In this document: in pieces, positions 33,714 through 45,639 of the stretch
How positions within the stretch are numbered: the first letter of the stretch is position 1
Layout: each line of letters opens with the position of its first letter
NCBI GenBank assembly: GCA_027922465.2
Contig: BQMF02000601.1
Coordinates: forward strand, 124,001 to 188,000
Length of the DNA: 64,000 bases
Direction of reading: 5' to 3'
From: Turritopsis dohrnii
Taxonomy: Eukaryota > Cnidaria > Hydrozoa > Anthoathecata > Oceaniidae
The notes under the pieces: model-generated
Databases searched by the model: none
What the model was told of the DNA's origin: nothing
Seen by the model: only the letters and a program-made list of their open reading frames with translations
Program-made: the position numbers and the translations under genes

Positions 33714-35082
33714 AATTTATCACAAATTTGTCTGTAGTAATCATTTCTGATTAATAACTCATTACCAATAAGTAGAAACCATCCACAATGACATTGCAAA
33801 AATTTCTTGAACAAATTTTCGAACGCATGAAATATATTTTCCATTCAGAACTTTGAAGTTTTACGAAAAGATAAATTTCTTAAATGATGGTTGTTTTACT
33901 ATGATGGATGCAAAGTTTAGTTTAGACATTTAAAGTTTAGACATTTCACTTTGATTAAGATACTCTACTTTCTGCATTCTGTTTGTTCTGTTCTGCTAAA
34001 AGTGTTTGTCATTCTTTATTTAGATTATTTTCCACCCAAGTGGCTTATTGTTATCTTAACATGATAACAAAAGAAAGTGAGAAGAAAAGATTATATCAAG
34101 CAGTTACTGGTATGTGTCCTGTTTACTCTAGATGTTTTCATTTTTGTGATTGTTATAACACCTCTCATTAAATAGGGTTTTTGTATTTTAGATTACTATC
34201 AAAAAAGCTGAGGAGGAGGAAATACACAAAATCATGCGATGAACTTAAAACTGATCTTGTTTCACTGAAGAAAAACATGACAACAGCTCATGCTCCTGCT
34301 AATTGAAAAATCACCATTTTAATTTGCATGTCTTTTTGGTTTGGTTTTCAAAGAGTTTCTGTCATTTTGAGTTTTAGTTGAAGTAAAATCAAACAAGAAA
34401 CAGTTCCAACCCATGACAATTTCTAAAATTTGAACATTACTTCGATTTAGCTAACCTTTTTTCAAGTGTCGTTTTTATACCTGAAAGACTATATTCACGT
34501 TTTACGGAATATTTTTATTATTAATATGCTTTAAACTTTGGCAGTGTTATGAGCTATTTGTTCCCCAATTAATTTATAAACTACATGTAAATATTTGAAT
34601 AAGAAGATTTTATCATCAGTTTTCTTATTTATTTCTTTATTCATTCATTTATTATTACTGAAACATGAAGACATTGAAAAACTAATTATGAGTCTTCTCT
34701 GTTACCCAAGGAGAAACGCACCTGAAAACACATCTTAAAGTGGTTTTACAAACGTTTTTAGCAGATAAAATGAAGACGTCTTTAAAACGTTAGAAAAAGA
34801 CGTCTTAAATCCGTCTTAAACCAGTCGGATTTGTCCGTTTAGAAAACGTCTTTTTATAACGTCTTAAAGACGTCTTGAAAAGACGCTTTCTAAACGTCTT
34901 AAAGAAGTTTTAAACGTCTAAAATGCGTTTTAAAAACGTCTTAAAGACGTCTTGGAAGACGTCTTAAAGACGTCTTGAAAGGACGTTTTCTAAACGGACA
35001 AATCCGACTGGTTTACGACGGATTTAAGACGTCTTCCAAGACGTCTTTAAGACGTTTTTAAAACGTCTTTTTGTCGGCTGGG

Positions 35083-35247
35083 AATGTTCTATATTGATAT
35101 CAAATTTTACCTTCGTGCATAGAAAATCGCTAGAAGGTATAGAATTGTTTACAATTCATATTTTGACACTTTTACGACTTACGCGTTTGGTTTTTATTTA
35201 GCTCATAGCTCCAAGTTTTAAAAATCATCATAAAATAAAGAAAAGAT
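35083..35247. other. Helitron-like flank resuming after the large element
   Basis: Resembles the continuation of Helitron family B after its AAATCATGATGTT start. No gene. Confidence 0.4.
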
Positions 35248-35875
35248 TTAAAAGTGTGTGAATGGCTTTATGCAATTTTGTGTTTTGCGTGTTTTATCAA
35301 AAACAGGAGCAAGCATACAGCTAACAAAACAATACGTGCCTTCATAGTGAAGCGATATTGCGAAACCAAAAGTTTTGAAAAACCAAAAGAACATCAACTG
35401 GTCGACCATCAACCAGCTCCACATTATGGACAAGAAAAAATTCAACAGAAATACTGGAAACACTTCCAAAAAATTACTTTGGAGTCGCAAAACACAACTT
35501 TGCTGAAATTTTAAATCCCCATTTGAAACTTTGCATAATATGTCCGATATGTGATGAATGTCCATGCCAGTTGTAGCAGAAAATTGCCAACATTCATTAT
35601 GGTACAAATGCATATGTATTACTGAAGGAAAAGACCAAATTAAATTAAAGACCAAACTAATGTTAAACGAACATCTGAAGCTTAGCTACAGCAGGAAACT
35701 CTTCAGCATCATTAACACAACAAACTTCATCGTTGATAAGAAGTTTCGACACTAAAACACAAGAACATGTTTTGTCAAAAGCAAACATTGGTCGTGTACA
35801 AATTACAGCACCAGAAATGGTATCTCTGACAGCTGATTTGGGAATTCCATGGAATAAACTTCCGACTAAACACAT
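35248..35875 (-). pseudogene. possible decayed coding region, unrecognised
   Basis: Two minus-strand open stretches of 70 and 135 codons (35875-35663 and 35655-35248) abut with a frame change. Their composition (for example AVRDTISGAVIC and KLLINDEVCCVNDAEE) looks protein-like, though I recognise no domain. It lies just next to the GACGTC-type end at 35875-35965, so it could belong to a mobile element. Low confidence. Confidence 0.3.
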
Positions 35876-36330
35876 GGTGTCACTATGACGTCACCACGAC
35901 GTCTTAATCTGGTCAGGAAGTCATATGACTTCTTTATGGCTTTTTAATGACGTCATTTAAAGTCATTTAATATGACGTCAGCAAGATGACGGAAAGAAGA
36001 CCAAACCATGACCTTATGGTCGTACTTACGACATAAAAACGTAAAATCGGTTTACAGATACAGTCGAGTTCCGCGTATCCTATGGAACTGTCAGAACCGG
36101 ATAAGTTCAAAATAAAATAATTGACTTCTAAGAATTTAATGAACCAAATCGTTGAGTTTTTCTTCAATATCTTTTCGAAGAACAAATATTTTGGCAAAGA
36201 TTTTACATTATTGGATAGGGCATGAAAAGCTCTTTCTTGTGATACAAAATTCGCAATACTTTATCAGAGATGTAATGAAAAATACGCCTTGGTTGGTGGA
36301 TAAGACATTTTGATACACACTGTATAGGAT
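35865..36330. repeat. GACGTC-type end and an inverted block shared with 11 kb
   Basis: 35875-35965 matches 10917-11020 in direct orientation; 36120-36325 matches 11150-11350 in reverse. TGACGTCA-like palindromes recur. Probably the terminus of a mobile element. Confidence 0.6.
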
Positions 36331-36369
36331 GGTTTTTGACTCCAACTGTAGTACGTTGTACGCCGAACG

Positions 36370-36702
36370 TGGCCAGGTGAAAGAATCGCCCCGAAACTCC
36401 ACATGCTTGAAGATCATGTGAAAGACTTCATCAACAACTGGCGAGTAGGATTAGGCATTTATGGTGAACAAGGTGGCGGAGTGGTTTCGAAAAACTGCCC
36501 TATATAATGTTGGGTAGTGTGTCAGCAGTCGAAAAGTCGATGTGAAAACTGAGACGGTTTGCAGTTCTGAATCGATACACTGGCCCTACATCATCAACAA
36601 CCTAAAGAGACTGTTTTGGCACATTCCAGAAGGGAAAGCAAGGTTCACAGCATGTTAAAGGAACACTATCTTCGTGTACACCCAATTGGGCAAAGAAAAT
36701 AA
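36370..36702 (+). pseudogene. C-terminal remnant of an uncharacterised transposon-type gene
   Basis: One frame reads ERIAPKLHMLEDHVKDFINN, then WRVGLGIYGEQGGG, and ends at a stop near 36504. In another frame further on comes SMLKEHYLRVHPIGQRK with a stop at 36700-36702. From memory, K-x-H-M-L-E-D-H ... GEQGGE ... M(L/M)KEHY is the end of a gene repeatedly found in repeat copies of marine invertebrates; I cannot name its superfamily. It lies between two GACGTC-type transposon ends (35875 and 37395). Frame breaks show it is dead. Confidence 0.5.
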
Positions 36703-37240
36703 GCAAGAAATCACTGAAAATAAAAATAGAAGTGTGAAAAGATGTGCCTATTTTCATCTGTATAAAACATGATCAGCTTATGCAGTGAGCTAACTGAAAT
36801 ATTTTAAGGAGGTTCAAAGCGTACCTGAAATCAAAAATTAAAAAAATGATACGGAAACAAACACAAAAGTCTATGTTCTTTCGAAATATATCTTAGTTAT
36901 TGATGCAAAAAACCAATAAATAGACAAAATTACCGTATTTCTTAAGCCTCTGAAAAGTACGGTGAAACGTTGGTACTAATGTCAACGCTGCAAAAACGAC
37001 GTTATTGCAACAAAATTATACATGAACCACTTAAATTTGATTTATTGAAAGGTTATACTCAATTGTTTCGTGTAATTTTTATCTTTAAAAAGAATATTTT
37101 TCCTGACTTTAAGAAAAGAATAACGTTATAATTCAGCTAAACTGAGTCTCCCTCCCCGCCAAATTGAATTCAACCACGTTTTGCTGAAAATTGCGCGCAT
37201 GCTCACAATTAACTTCATTCGAGAAAATACCGTATACTGT
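36703..37240. other. no recognisable feature
   Basis: AT-rich spacer; no domain-bearing frame. Confidence 0.5.
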
Positions 37241-37395
37241 ATTGTGAAAAACGTTTTTTAGAAGACCTCTTCAGGACGTTTTTAAGACGTTTTGTAAGAG
37301 ACGTTTTTTGAAAGACCTGTCAAAGACGTCTTCAGTCGTCTTAAAGACGTCCGTACCAGTTTGAGACGTCTTAAAGACGTCTTGTGTTTACTGGG
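37241..37395 (-). mobile_element. terminus of a GACGTC-type element
   Basis: On the minus strand it starts CCCAGTAAACACAAGACGTC and carries several AAGACGTC(T/C)T motifs. It breaks the Harbinger gene at 37396. Its partner end could be the related, inverted end at ~35875, giving a ~1.5-kb element that would contain the 36370-36702 gene remnant; the two ends are similar but not identical. Confidence 0.65.
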
Positions 37396-37785
37396 ATCAT
37401 GGAAGGATGACGGTTTCGTGATATAAGGAGCCACCATTTTGACACTTTCAAATATACTGGGATTCATTCGAAAACTGTGAACAAAATACTCGCCATCAAA
37501 TAAATAAAGTTCCTTGACGAGAGTAACGAATAGGCCTTTAGTGGGGCGTGATGCAAAAAAGGAGCGAACCCAAAATCTACTTTTGTAGCGCTTTCTTTTT
37601 CGTAAATGTCGACGTAAAATTATTAAAACCAATAATTTCATCCTTATAAAATGACTATGATTCACAGCGGCCATCTTTATCGTTTGTTTACGTAAAAATG
37701 CGCCAATTTGATGGAAACAGGTCATTTTTTCAACGTGCTGAAGAGTTCGAGCGAAAAATTCATTCCCAGCGGAAAATTCTGCCAT
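37396..37785 (-). pseudogene. Harbinger transposase N-terminal fragment
   Basis: About 130 codons include RYKSRFWVRSFFASRPTKG, LVKELYLFDGEYFVHSFRMN and PSIFESVKMVAPYI. This is the HARBI1 N-terminal region (the W-V-R motif, the LV-E-L block, and the R-M-(S/N)-P helix). The catalytic part is missing because the gene runs into the GACGTC element at 37395. No Harbinger terminal repeats could be assigned. Confidence 0.8.
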
Positions 37786-37799
37786 ATGGAAAAGATGTT

Positions 37800-38342
37800 T
37801 AGGGCAGAAACACCAATGATATATAAGCGAATGATATATTCACACTTATAAAAGGTGATCATAAGTGAACAGAGCAGAGGAAGTAGCTAGCTGTCCATGT
37901 ATCTCAAAAATTCCTCAGGTAAAAATTCCAATGTTAACAAGTAAGATAGCCTTGACAGTGGTCTTGGAAATAGAGTGGAGTTTCACAAACATGCAACAGA
38001 CTTTCTCATAATTGAACTGAAATTAGCCATGAATTCCGTGTGGTAGATGAATTATGGATGATACTGCTTATAAGCAAAACAAGTAAAAAAGCAGTGCTTA
38101 AATTGATCATTAGGAATCTATAAGCTTGATGGTCAAGAAGAGAGTGTTTGGTGATTTTATTTTTTTCAGAGAAATGACTAAGTCAGTTCTTAGAAATCTG
38201 AATGCATGCATCGTTTGTAATGAAGTGGATTGGTATTTTGTTTATTTGATTATGTATGGGTATTTTTTACCATTTGAAAAATGCAAGAACCTGGGATTTT
38301 TCGATCATTTCATTGTGGAATAGATAAATGAAGAAGTACCTC
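37800..38342. other. no recognisable feature
   Basis: A 65-codon frame at 38126 shows no known motif. Confidence 0.5.
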
Positions 38343-38833
38343 AAGGGGATTTTTGTTTTTTATGGATTAATTTTTGCGAGCCAAGGTTTGAAAGTGTTTT
38401 GCGTGGATTAATTTTTCCGAGTAAGAGCTTCTCAAGGAAAAAGTATTATATTGATTTTTTTTTGCAAATGTGAACAAAGTGCAATGCAATGTATTTTATA
38501 AATATAGATTCAAGTTTTTCCCTGCCAAAAGTTAGTCTTCTACTGACTGTCCGTTCATTCCCAATGAACTATTATCTGTTCTTATCTTTTCTGTGTAAGC
38601 TTCAGAACGCTGTCGAGTTATCAAGTTGGTTGCCTCTGATGTAACTTCTTTGAAACATTTTCAACCTGTTGTTCTGATTTTCCGTGGTGTTCTACGTTGA
38701 ACAAAGAAAGGAAGAAAAAATAAAATTTAGCGTTGATATTTTTTGCGAATCTTTCGTGCCTTGATGTTTTTACTTGGATTTATTAATGCGAATTTGGCCC
38801 AAAAATCGCAAAAGTCACAATAAACATCCCCTT
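38343..38833. mobile_element. ~490-bp TIR element (AAGGGGATTTTT ends)
   Basis: Left AAGGGGATTTTTGTTTT and right, inverted, AAGGGGATGTTTATTG; the GATTAATTTTTGCGA block recurs inside. A target duplication was not resolved. Non-coding. Confidence 0.6.
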
Positions 38834-38902
38834 AAAGAATATCATTTTGTAAACGGATTACAGTAGGTCTGAGACTGCTTGTAGACTCGTTATAAGTTTT
38901 AA

Positions 38903-39651
38903 AGGGAAATTAAGCCTTAAAATTTCTTTTCTGATTTTGAGCATGAAATACTTCATTTATCCTAGAGGAACACTTTTTTCCAAATGAAAAAAACTGCTAA
39001 AAAAACAACTTAGTTAAATCGCCATTACAGTTTTCGTTATAAATATCATGACGTCACAGAGCGAATTTCATTTGCAGAAACATCAGACGGAGGCAGCACA
39101 TGATGACATGTTTTTTACGCCTATGTTCTAAAGATACGAGAAACGGTAGAAAAACAACAAAAACAACACGAAGATATTTATCGTTCACCAACATAACAAT
39201 CTTAAACATCAAGTAATAGCAAAATGTAAAATAAGTTTATCGTTAGCGATCCAAGAAAAACAAAAACAGTCATACTGAAGATTTCATTTTTTATACATCT
39301 AAAATATACACATTTGTTCAAAAACTCACTTACGCACATATACCTGCTATAAATCTAAAACAAATACTTTTTAATAAAGGTTTTATTAACAAAATTTCAT
39401 CAACAAAAACAACAAAATCTTCACGTTCACGCTATCACTACAAAAAGATCGATCGCGCTGTGACGTCAAAAATTCGCATGATCTCCATCGGAGTGCTCTT
39501 TTGTAAGCAGCAATGGCGTCTGTTGTTAGTTATTAAATAACGAAAAATTGAGTATAATTATTGTTTTTGACAATTTTTATTGATCACAGGGGATTAATGA
39601 GACCTTTCTGCAGCTAATATAAAAAATTTTTCATGAAGGCTTAATTTCCCT
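38903..39651. mobile_element. 749-bp TIR element with TTAA target duplication
   Basis: Ends AGGGAAATTAAGCCTT in opposite orientation; TTAA flanks both (38899-38902, 39652-39655). TTAA targets are used by piggyBac and Kolobok; AGGG ends suggest Kolobok but this is not decided. Internal TGACGTCA-like blocks are also inverted (39050 and 39460). Non-coding. Confidence 0.82.
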
Positions 39652-39655
39652 TTAA

Positions 39656-40691
39656 GAGTATATACTTATCTGCTTTATCATATAAAATTGGGTGTTTTCT
39701 CACTGTCTCTGCTTCTTGTTGTGCTGGGAAATTTTTGGTTTATTCTCTTCTTGCTTCATGAAAAACTGCCCTGGCCACATTGCTTTAAGTTTTCACGTTA
39801 TGAAAAACCATGAAGCCAGTGTGAAACAAGGCCAATTTCGAAGCAGAAAGTGAAGAACAATATCAAAACTTTTTGATGTTCTTGATTCATTGCTTGCTTC
39901 ATACATAGCTCTTGCTTTTACTTACGTAATGCATCTGTGCCTACTTCTGCTTTTGCTTGTTAAATGTGAACCAGGCTTTAGTGTATCAAATTAAAAATTT
40001 AAAAATTAATAACCGAAATTATGACATCATTATCCGTAACTAAACTTGATAACTCGATTTTGTAACTTGGGTTTTCCAGGCCATAGTTACAAAAAGTTAT
40101 AATAAATGAATATATGAATATATACCACTACTCAATTGACTGAACAGCCAGTGTTGTTGTTTTTCATTTAGGCAGCTAGTTGAACTTTGGTTTACATAGT
40201 TTTTGTATATTCTGTAATAGTAATAATGCAATTAAGGAAAATTAAACTTTTCAAATTCCAATATAGATTTGCTTGAAAAATAAACAGTAAGAATGGATGA
40301 TAGACGGATCTTTGAATTTCTTGTTGTCAAATAAGCCAAGTGAAAGATTTCTGACTAGATCAATTTTTATTTGCCATGTATTCAGTTTGGATTTATTTGT
40401 GAATCTGAGATGTTTATGGAATTGGATTTAATTTTGCAATTGTAATGCGATATAAATATTCTGTAGCTTTAAGGACCAACCACAGAGAAAACAACGACAC
40501 TCTGTGTGTTATTTGCTAGATGTTATTGCGTTTGGGTTTATGTTTCATTTTCCAAATTTAATCACAATTTGTTTTCACACAAATTATTGCACTTTAAGGT
40601 GTACAAGTGATCATTATATCAGGTAACAGTTATAAATTTCATATTTTATTTTTATAAGGTACTGTTTACATCAGAGCAATTGCCAGATAAA
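39656..40691. other. no recognisable feature
   Basis: About 1 kb of AT-rich sequence without recognisable gene or repeat. Confidence 0.5.
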
Positions 40692-40701
40692 CCTTTTAGT
40701 C

Positions 40702-42933
40702 CAACCTCGAACCCAGGGTCTCTTGCCTTTTCGATATACGGATAGCAGCAAAGAAGACCCTGGCGAACGCTGGTCACGTGACATGAAAATTACACAAAAT
40801 CTGTGTAATTTTTATAAGAGGTGGCCCGAACAAATTTTGTCTCGTGCATTCAGTTTTTTATATAGTCACATTACAACCAATATAGAGACCAAATATAGTT
40901 CGTCGAGTTCACTCGAGCTCATTTCTGCAAAACTTAGTTGTTTACAAGACTTCAACAGCATTCTGGAAAGACGGCGTTTCTGATTTGATAAAGATTTTAT
41001 TCGTCATCAAGGCTATTACATTCGAAAACCTTGAATGATAAAAGGGAGATTGCAAAATTCGTGTGGTGTTGTGTTGATTTTATCTTTGTAACGAGCTGTG
41101 GTTTATTTTGGAGACAACAGAAGCAGAAAAGTAAAACTTGAGTGTATTGAGGTTCAATCTTCCGCAAAAGAAAATATAAATAGCCAATAAAAGCACACAA
41201 AAAGTAAAAACAAACTATGAAGATAATACATAAACAACAATACAACAGTGCAGTGGTGAGAGAAAATTCTCATAATAAATGTTTGGGATGAAGAACTTAT
41301 TCAAATTATTAAATGATTCAACATCGTTATTTATATCAGAATTAGCTAAGTTCACTGGTCAGTAGATGTATGTCTATTTCGAAAAAGCTCTATAACTTCT
41401 TCATGTAAGTGACCTAAGTATTATCAAGTATACGGCTTGTCACAAATGAAGACAGAAAAACACAACTTATAAAATTTTCACACTTCTTTTTTAACCTATG
41501 AAGTCTTCTTTAACATGAAGTCTTTCTCAAGTGCCAAGTGTCAATATATACTTATTAGTATACTTAAAAATGATGTTTGTTGTATGTGTTAACTACCCTT
41601 ATTATGTATGCTGAAAAAGAAGTATTTTTATTATGAATTCTTGTAGGATCTTGTGTAGGATCCTGTCAGGATTTTAACCAAATTTTAACATATGTTGAGT
41701 GAAATTTGTTGTTAGTTTCAAGGTTACTATGTGATCGAAAACAGGATGGTATTCTGTATGAATACTGATATTTCAAATTTCAGGGAAATTGCTTTTTAGA
41801 TTGTTATCTTCCCTTAAATCGTCTCAGTCGTTCTTGTCAGCCCATTCTTCTCTCTCTGACAATTTGCAGGATTTTTATAACCAAGCTATGTGACGTATAT
41901 ATAATAGTTTTAAATCATTACATGGGATCCTGAATCCATTATGGCAGATGGTTTAGTTTTGAGTAAACGCTGTATTGTTGTTAAGTGTTAAGTTTACCTT
42001 TATCCTTTTATGTATTTTGCTAAACGATATACAGCTTAAGATTTAGAATTCTTAAGTCAATGTATACCTTTTTATGAAAATCCTACAAATTGTGATATAC
42101 CGTAAAGTAAAAATTAGATTACATTTTCATTCTATGTATGTGCACATGCTTGGTTTAGTTTTTGATTCCATTTCTGGATTGCAACGCTTTGTTTAGACCC
42201 ACATATTGAACAATTTTGCTTTTTGTTGTGATTTATATTCATCAACTGAAGCCACTAAATTCTAATAAGGAATCTGAGTGAATGGAAATTACCTATATAA
42301 ATTTAATAAGTGTATGATATTTAAATAATGGAAATATAGGTCAATCTGTGATCATAAAATAATGTTTCAACTATGTATTTGTATGTATTTGTGATTTCTG
42401 TAGTTTTATTGTTGATAATATTCAAAAATTGTGTCATAAAAAAATTCATGTTTTCCTCCCAGAAATGATTGAAGATGGACATTCCTCATCTTAAATTTTA
42501 GCACAGGTATGTGAGCCTACAATTAAAGTTCTTAGAAACTATATTCTTCTAACAAAGACTGCCATAATTCATCACTATTCTGATGTTTTTATCAGTCAAA
42601 AGAGCATGAAAATCTATCTTGTTCACTTGTTGATTATTTTAAGAACTTTTTGTTGTTAGCCTTTCTCATTGTAAGTACATAATGTTACCATACCAGTGCT
42701 TTTTGAATTGAAATGATAGCTAAAATAATGTTATTTTGAATAATTAAATTTTTAGACTCCAATTCTTATCTTCCTCAGCAGTAACTCGGATGATTTCTTC
42801 TTTTTGCTCGAAAATCCTGCGGTCGTTGTAATATTTTCAGCCAATAGAATTCGTTAATTCGGTAGCGTTCGCCAGGGTCTTCTTTGCCCCTATCCGTATA
42901 TCGAAAAGGCAAGAGACCCTGGGTTCGAGGTTG
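40702..42933. mobile_element. 2.2-kb TIR element with 10-bp target duplication
   Basis: Near-identical terminal inverted repeats of ~67 bases begin CAACCTCGAACCCAGGGTCT. CCTTTTAGTC is duplicated at 40692-40701 and 42934-42943. A 10-bp duplication points to a Mutator-like element. The interior holds no domain-bearing frame, so it is non-autonomous. Confidence 0.88.
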
Positions 42934-42943
42934 CCTTTTAGTC

Positions 42944-44270
42944 GATATTATTGGACTTGATTTTGCTTATCTCCACAGATATTAGATATTAGTTTTCTCC
43001 GTCCATTTTTTAAGTTCAAGCTTCAAAACTTTCCCGGTGCTAAATTTCATATATTTCAGAATAGTTGAGGAAAATCACATATTCTCATACATTAGAATGT
43101 TCATACCATATGTTCATCTATGTATACCGTAATTATCCGACTAAGCGCCCAACATACTAAGCGCCCCTCGTATAAGCGCCCACCTTTTAAAAGGGGGAGC
43201 TTATTTGAAATTTTCACTTTTACTTTTCGGGAATAAAAAAATACAATCCTATTAAATCCTTTTTGTCTTATGTTTCAACTCTAAGGTTGAAATGTGATCT
43301 TTGATCTTCAACAATTGTCATCATGGGCTCTTGCTATTCGACTACATTTTGTATGGGCGGACACCACACCATATATATTTTTCTTTTTTACTTTTCGTTT
43401 GCTATCTGTTCGGTCATGTTTTTCTATAAGTTCTAGCCTACTTTGCGGAAAATATGAAAACTTTGCATGGAACTTTATTTCTGAAATATGTCCGAAAGGT
43501 AGGATCATATTTTCTCTGCTATGTTCAAAAAAGAGTTTTATGAGTTGACATAATCCTAACGGCACAAATTTCGGTGTTTGAAGGTGCTTGAAATGTTCCA
43601 TTCGAGTTTTCTATTTATCCAATCAGATCAAAGGAAAATTTGTGACAAAGGTCCGTTCACACTGCGTAAATAAATTCGTTTTCTTTCTAAGGTTTCTTAC
43701 CACCACAAAGAAGTGTTAAAATACACGATATTGTTTTTATAGCTGTCTCAACTAAATAGTGCTTTATTTACACTAGATCTTTCCGTGAATGCTGTCTATA
43801 TGAATCGTGAACATTTTCTAATGAATAGTTCAAGCAAACGTTTACTGGAGGTAGTATGTTCAGTTCTTTATCATTATTTTCTTTCCAAACTAAATATATC
43901 GATGTACTTCGTTACAAGAGATCCTAACTTAAAATCAAGCGTCTTTCAATAATCCGATTTCTTTGTTTATGATCGCCATAAGTTATAGTATGTTATCATA
44001 GCGATGTGACCATTCATACTTTTAAAAACAAACTGTGTATTCTATCAAATCAACGTGAAAAAAATAACGAATTAATAACAACCTCACTGTCACCGTTATG
44101 TAAGAAGTACATCTGATATTTTTTACATATTGTTGCTTATTTTTGAACGCGCGTTGCCTTCCAGAATGAAATTATGTGTCTCAGTTAGTTGACTCACTGA
44201 CTTTAATGACAACAAATTTTCATATCTAGGAAGGATTGCAAGGAAAGGAAATCACTGTTTAGCAGTTACC
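42944..44270. other. spacer with a solo transposon end at 43127
   Basis: ACCGTAATTATCCGACTAAG and the following GCGCCC repeats (43127-43195) resemble a TIR terminus, close in style to the outer element at 22527, but no partner end is seen. The rest is unassigned. Confidence 0.5.
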
Positions 44271-44372
44271 ATGGATACCGGACAACAAAAACGAGCGAAA
44301 ATCTGCATGATGATTTGGAGAATATTAAACATGTCGATGGGTTTATTTTTCATCGTTGCGACAGTTTTACAG
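44271..44372 (+). CDS. candidate first exon of a membrane protein
   Basis: ATG followed by 34 codons ending exactly at CAG|GTAAAC, a good splice donor. It encodes a short basic start and a hydrophobic span, SMGLFFIVATVLQ. It may be the first transmembrane segment of the gene whose later exons lie at 51455-53425. It ends in phase 0 while the 51455 exon needs one base carried over, so at least one more exon would be required. Alternative: it belongs to an unrelated gene. Confidence 0.4.
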
Positions 44373-44440
44373 GTAAACACTTTTACATAGTAAGGCTTAC
44401 AATTAACGGTGTTGTCAAGGGACAACTCTTCGTTCTGTGT

Positions 44441-44556
44441 CCAGTGGGAAAATTTTTTGAAAATCACTGCGAAGGGGTGCACTTCTATGGAAATATACAC
44501 ACTATTTCAATAAAAATGCTCTTCATTGCAGCGGCTTTTCAACGATTTTGCCCACT
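44441..44556. mobile_element. ~116-bp MITE copy (CCAGTGGG ends)
   Basis: Ends CCAGTGGGAAAATTTTT and, inverted, AGTGGGCAAAATCG; the middle has ATCACTGCGAAG and an inverted partner. Two further copies are at 50758-50878 and 51621-51740. Confidence 0.8.
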
Positions 44557-45378
44557 TTAGAGGGTGTCGTTATTTCTGCAATGGCAATTATGATTGGAAG
44601 ATAAGACTTTCGAGCATAGAAATACGAAAAGAGAAAGAATCACAACATTCAGCTGCTCTATTCAAGTTTGTATTGTTCTTTTCTAACAATCGGTTAGAAT
44701 CGCGTCCTCGGTACAAGTCCTTTTGGCGCGCAAAAAAACACATAATTAATAACACGAGAATTTTACCGACAATTAACGAGAAATCAGAGGTTTTTACTGC
44801 CAATTTATTTATAGTTTTCCACCATTAAACCAAGACTTGATAGGCTTAAGTTAATCACAGATAAGTGGAAGGCAATCGAGTTAAAAGCTTATTAATTCAA
44901 ACTTACTCAGTAGATAAAAAAAAAGAGAAACATGCAAGACACCATTTTTATAACGAAAACACAACATGCAACTTCTACAACAGTTATTTTAATAACCACT
45001 TTAGCTTCACTGAATCCTGATTAAATGTGAGTTCAATGATCATTTATCTTACGGTGTACTGAATTTCTTTTATCAGGACGATGGCTTTCACTAGATATAA
45101 GGGTTTATGTGGCACATAAAGTTCGTTTATAATATCGTAGTGTTCGGTCTTAATGACAAAAGATCGTCCAACTATGTTTTGAATTTTATGCGTATTTTTG
45201 TTTAATTCATTCTAAAATTCAAATTTTAAATTTCAAATAACCAATGAGAAACTCTATTTATTGTTAGTATGAAACAATCGAAACTTCATTAAATATGCAA
45301 ATTATATCAGTGAAACAATAACGATACCTGCGAAAAGGACGCGGTTGTTTCAAAAGATCTAAAAGTGTTGTGCGTCCG
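44557..45378. other. no secure feature
   Basis: A 100-codon frame at 44526-44828 starts inside the MITE and has no recognised domain; I do not annotate it as a gene. Confidence 0.5.
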
Positions 45379-45639
45379 TGTATAGAAACGTTAATTCAAA
45401 AATAAATCAATTTTTGTGAATTTTTAAAACAGATAATTGCATTTTCTGATATAATTTGATTTTCATATCCATTTTCAATTTTTTGAAAAATTGAAAATTG
45501 ATTTCAGGTTTCAAATTCTAAATTTGCTGCGACTTTCCTATATTATTCAATTCTGCAAATTGATTTAATTATGTCTTGTGCTATGTTAAATAAGCAAAGT
45601 AGAAGAATGGTTTTACACTGGCCATTAAAAAAGACGGGG

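Larger units (their letters stand above)
29662..35082. mobile_element. 5.4-kb element with AAGACGTCTT-rich terminal repeats
   Basis: Left end CCCAGCCGGCACAAGACGTT and inverted right end CCCAGCCGACAAAAAGACGT. Both ends hold dense AAGACGTCTT and AAACGTCTT motifs (29670-29890; 34770-35075). It sits in a Helitron-like sequence. No target duplication longer than AA could be made out. The 3.1-kb element at 30625-33713 is nested in it; without that it is ~2.3 kb. Nothing inside is recognisable as a transposase. Confidence 0.75.

Noticed and set aside
33983..34306. Small spliced gene with GT-AG intron at 34110-34191
   Set aside because: The exons do not join in a frame that stays open; the coding reading needs a shift.
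29662..35082. LTR retrotransposon or endogenous retrovirus
   Set aside because: The ends are inverted, not direct repeats, and no gag, protease, RT or primer-binding site is visible.
44526..44828. 100-codon plus-strand frame (exon of the membrane protein gene)
   Set aside because: It starts inside a MITE, its phase does not fit the 44271 exon and it has no known motif.
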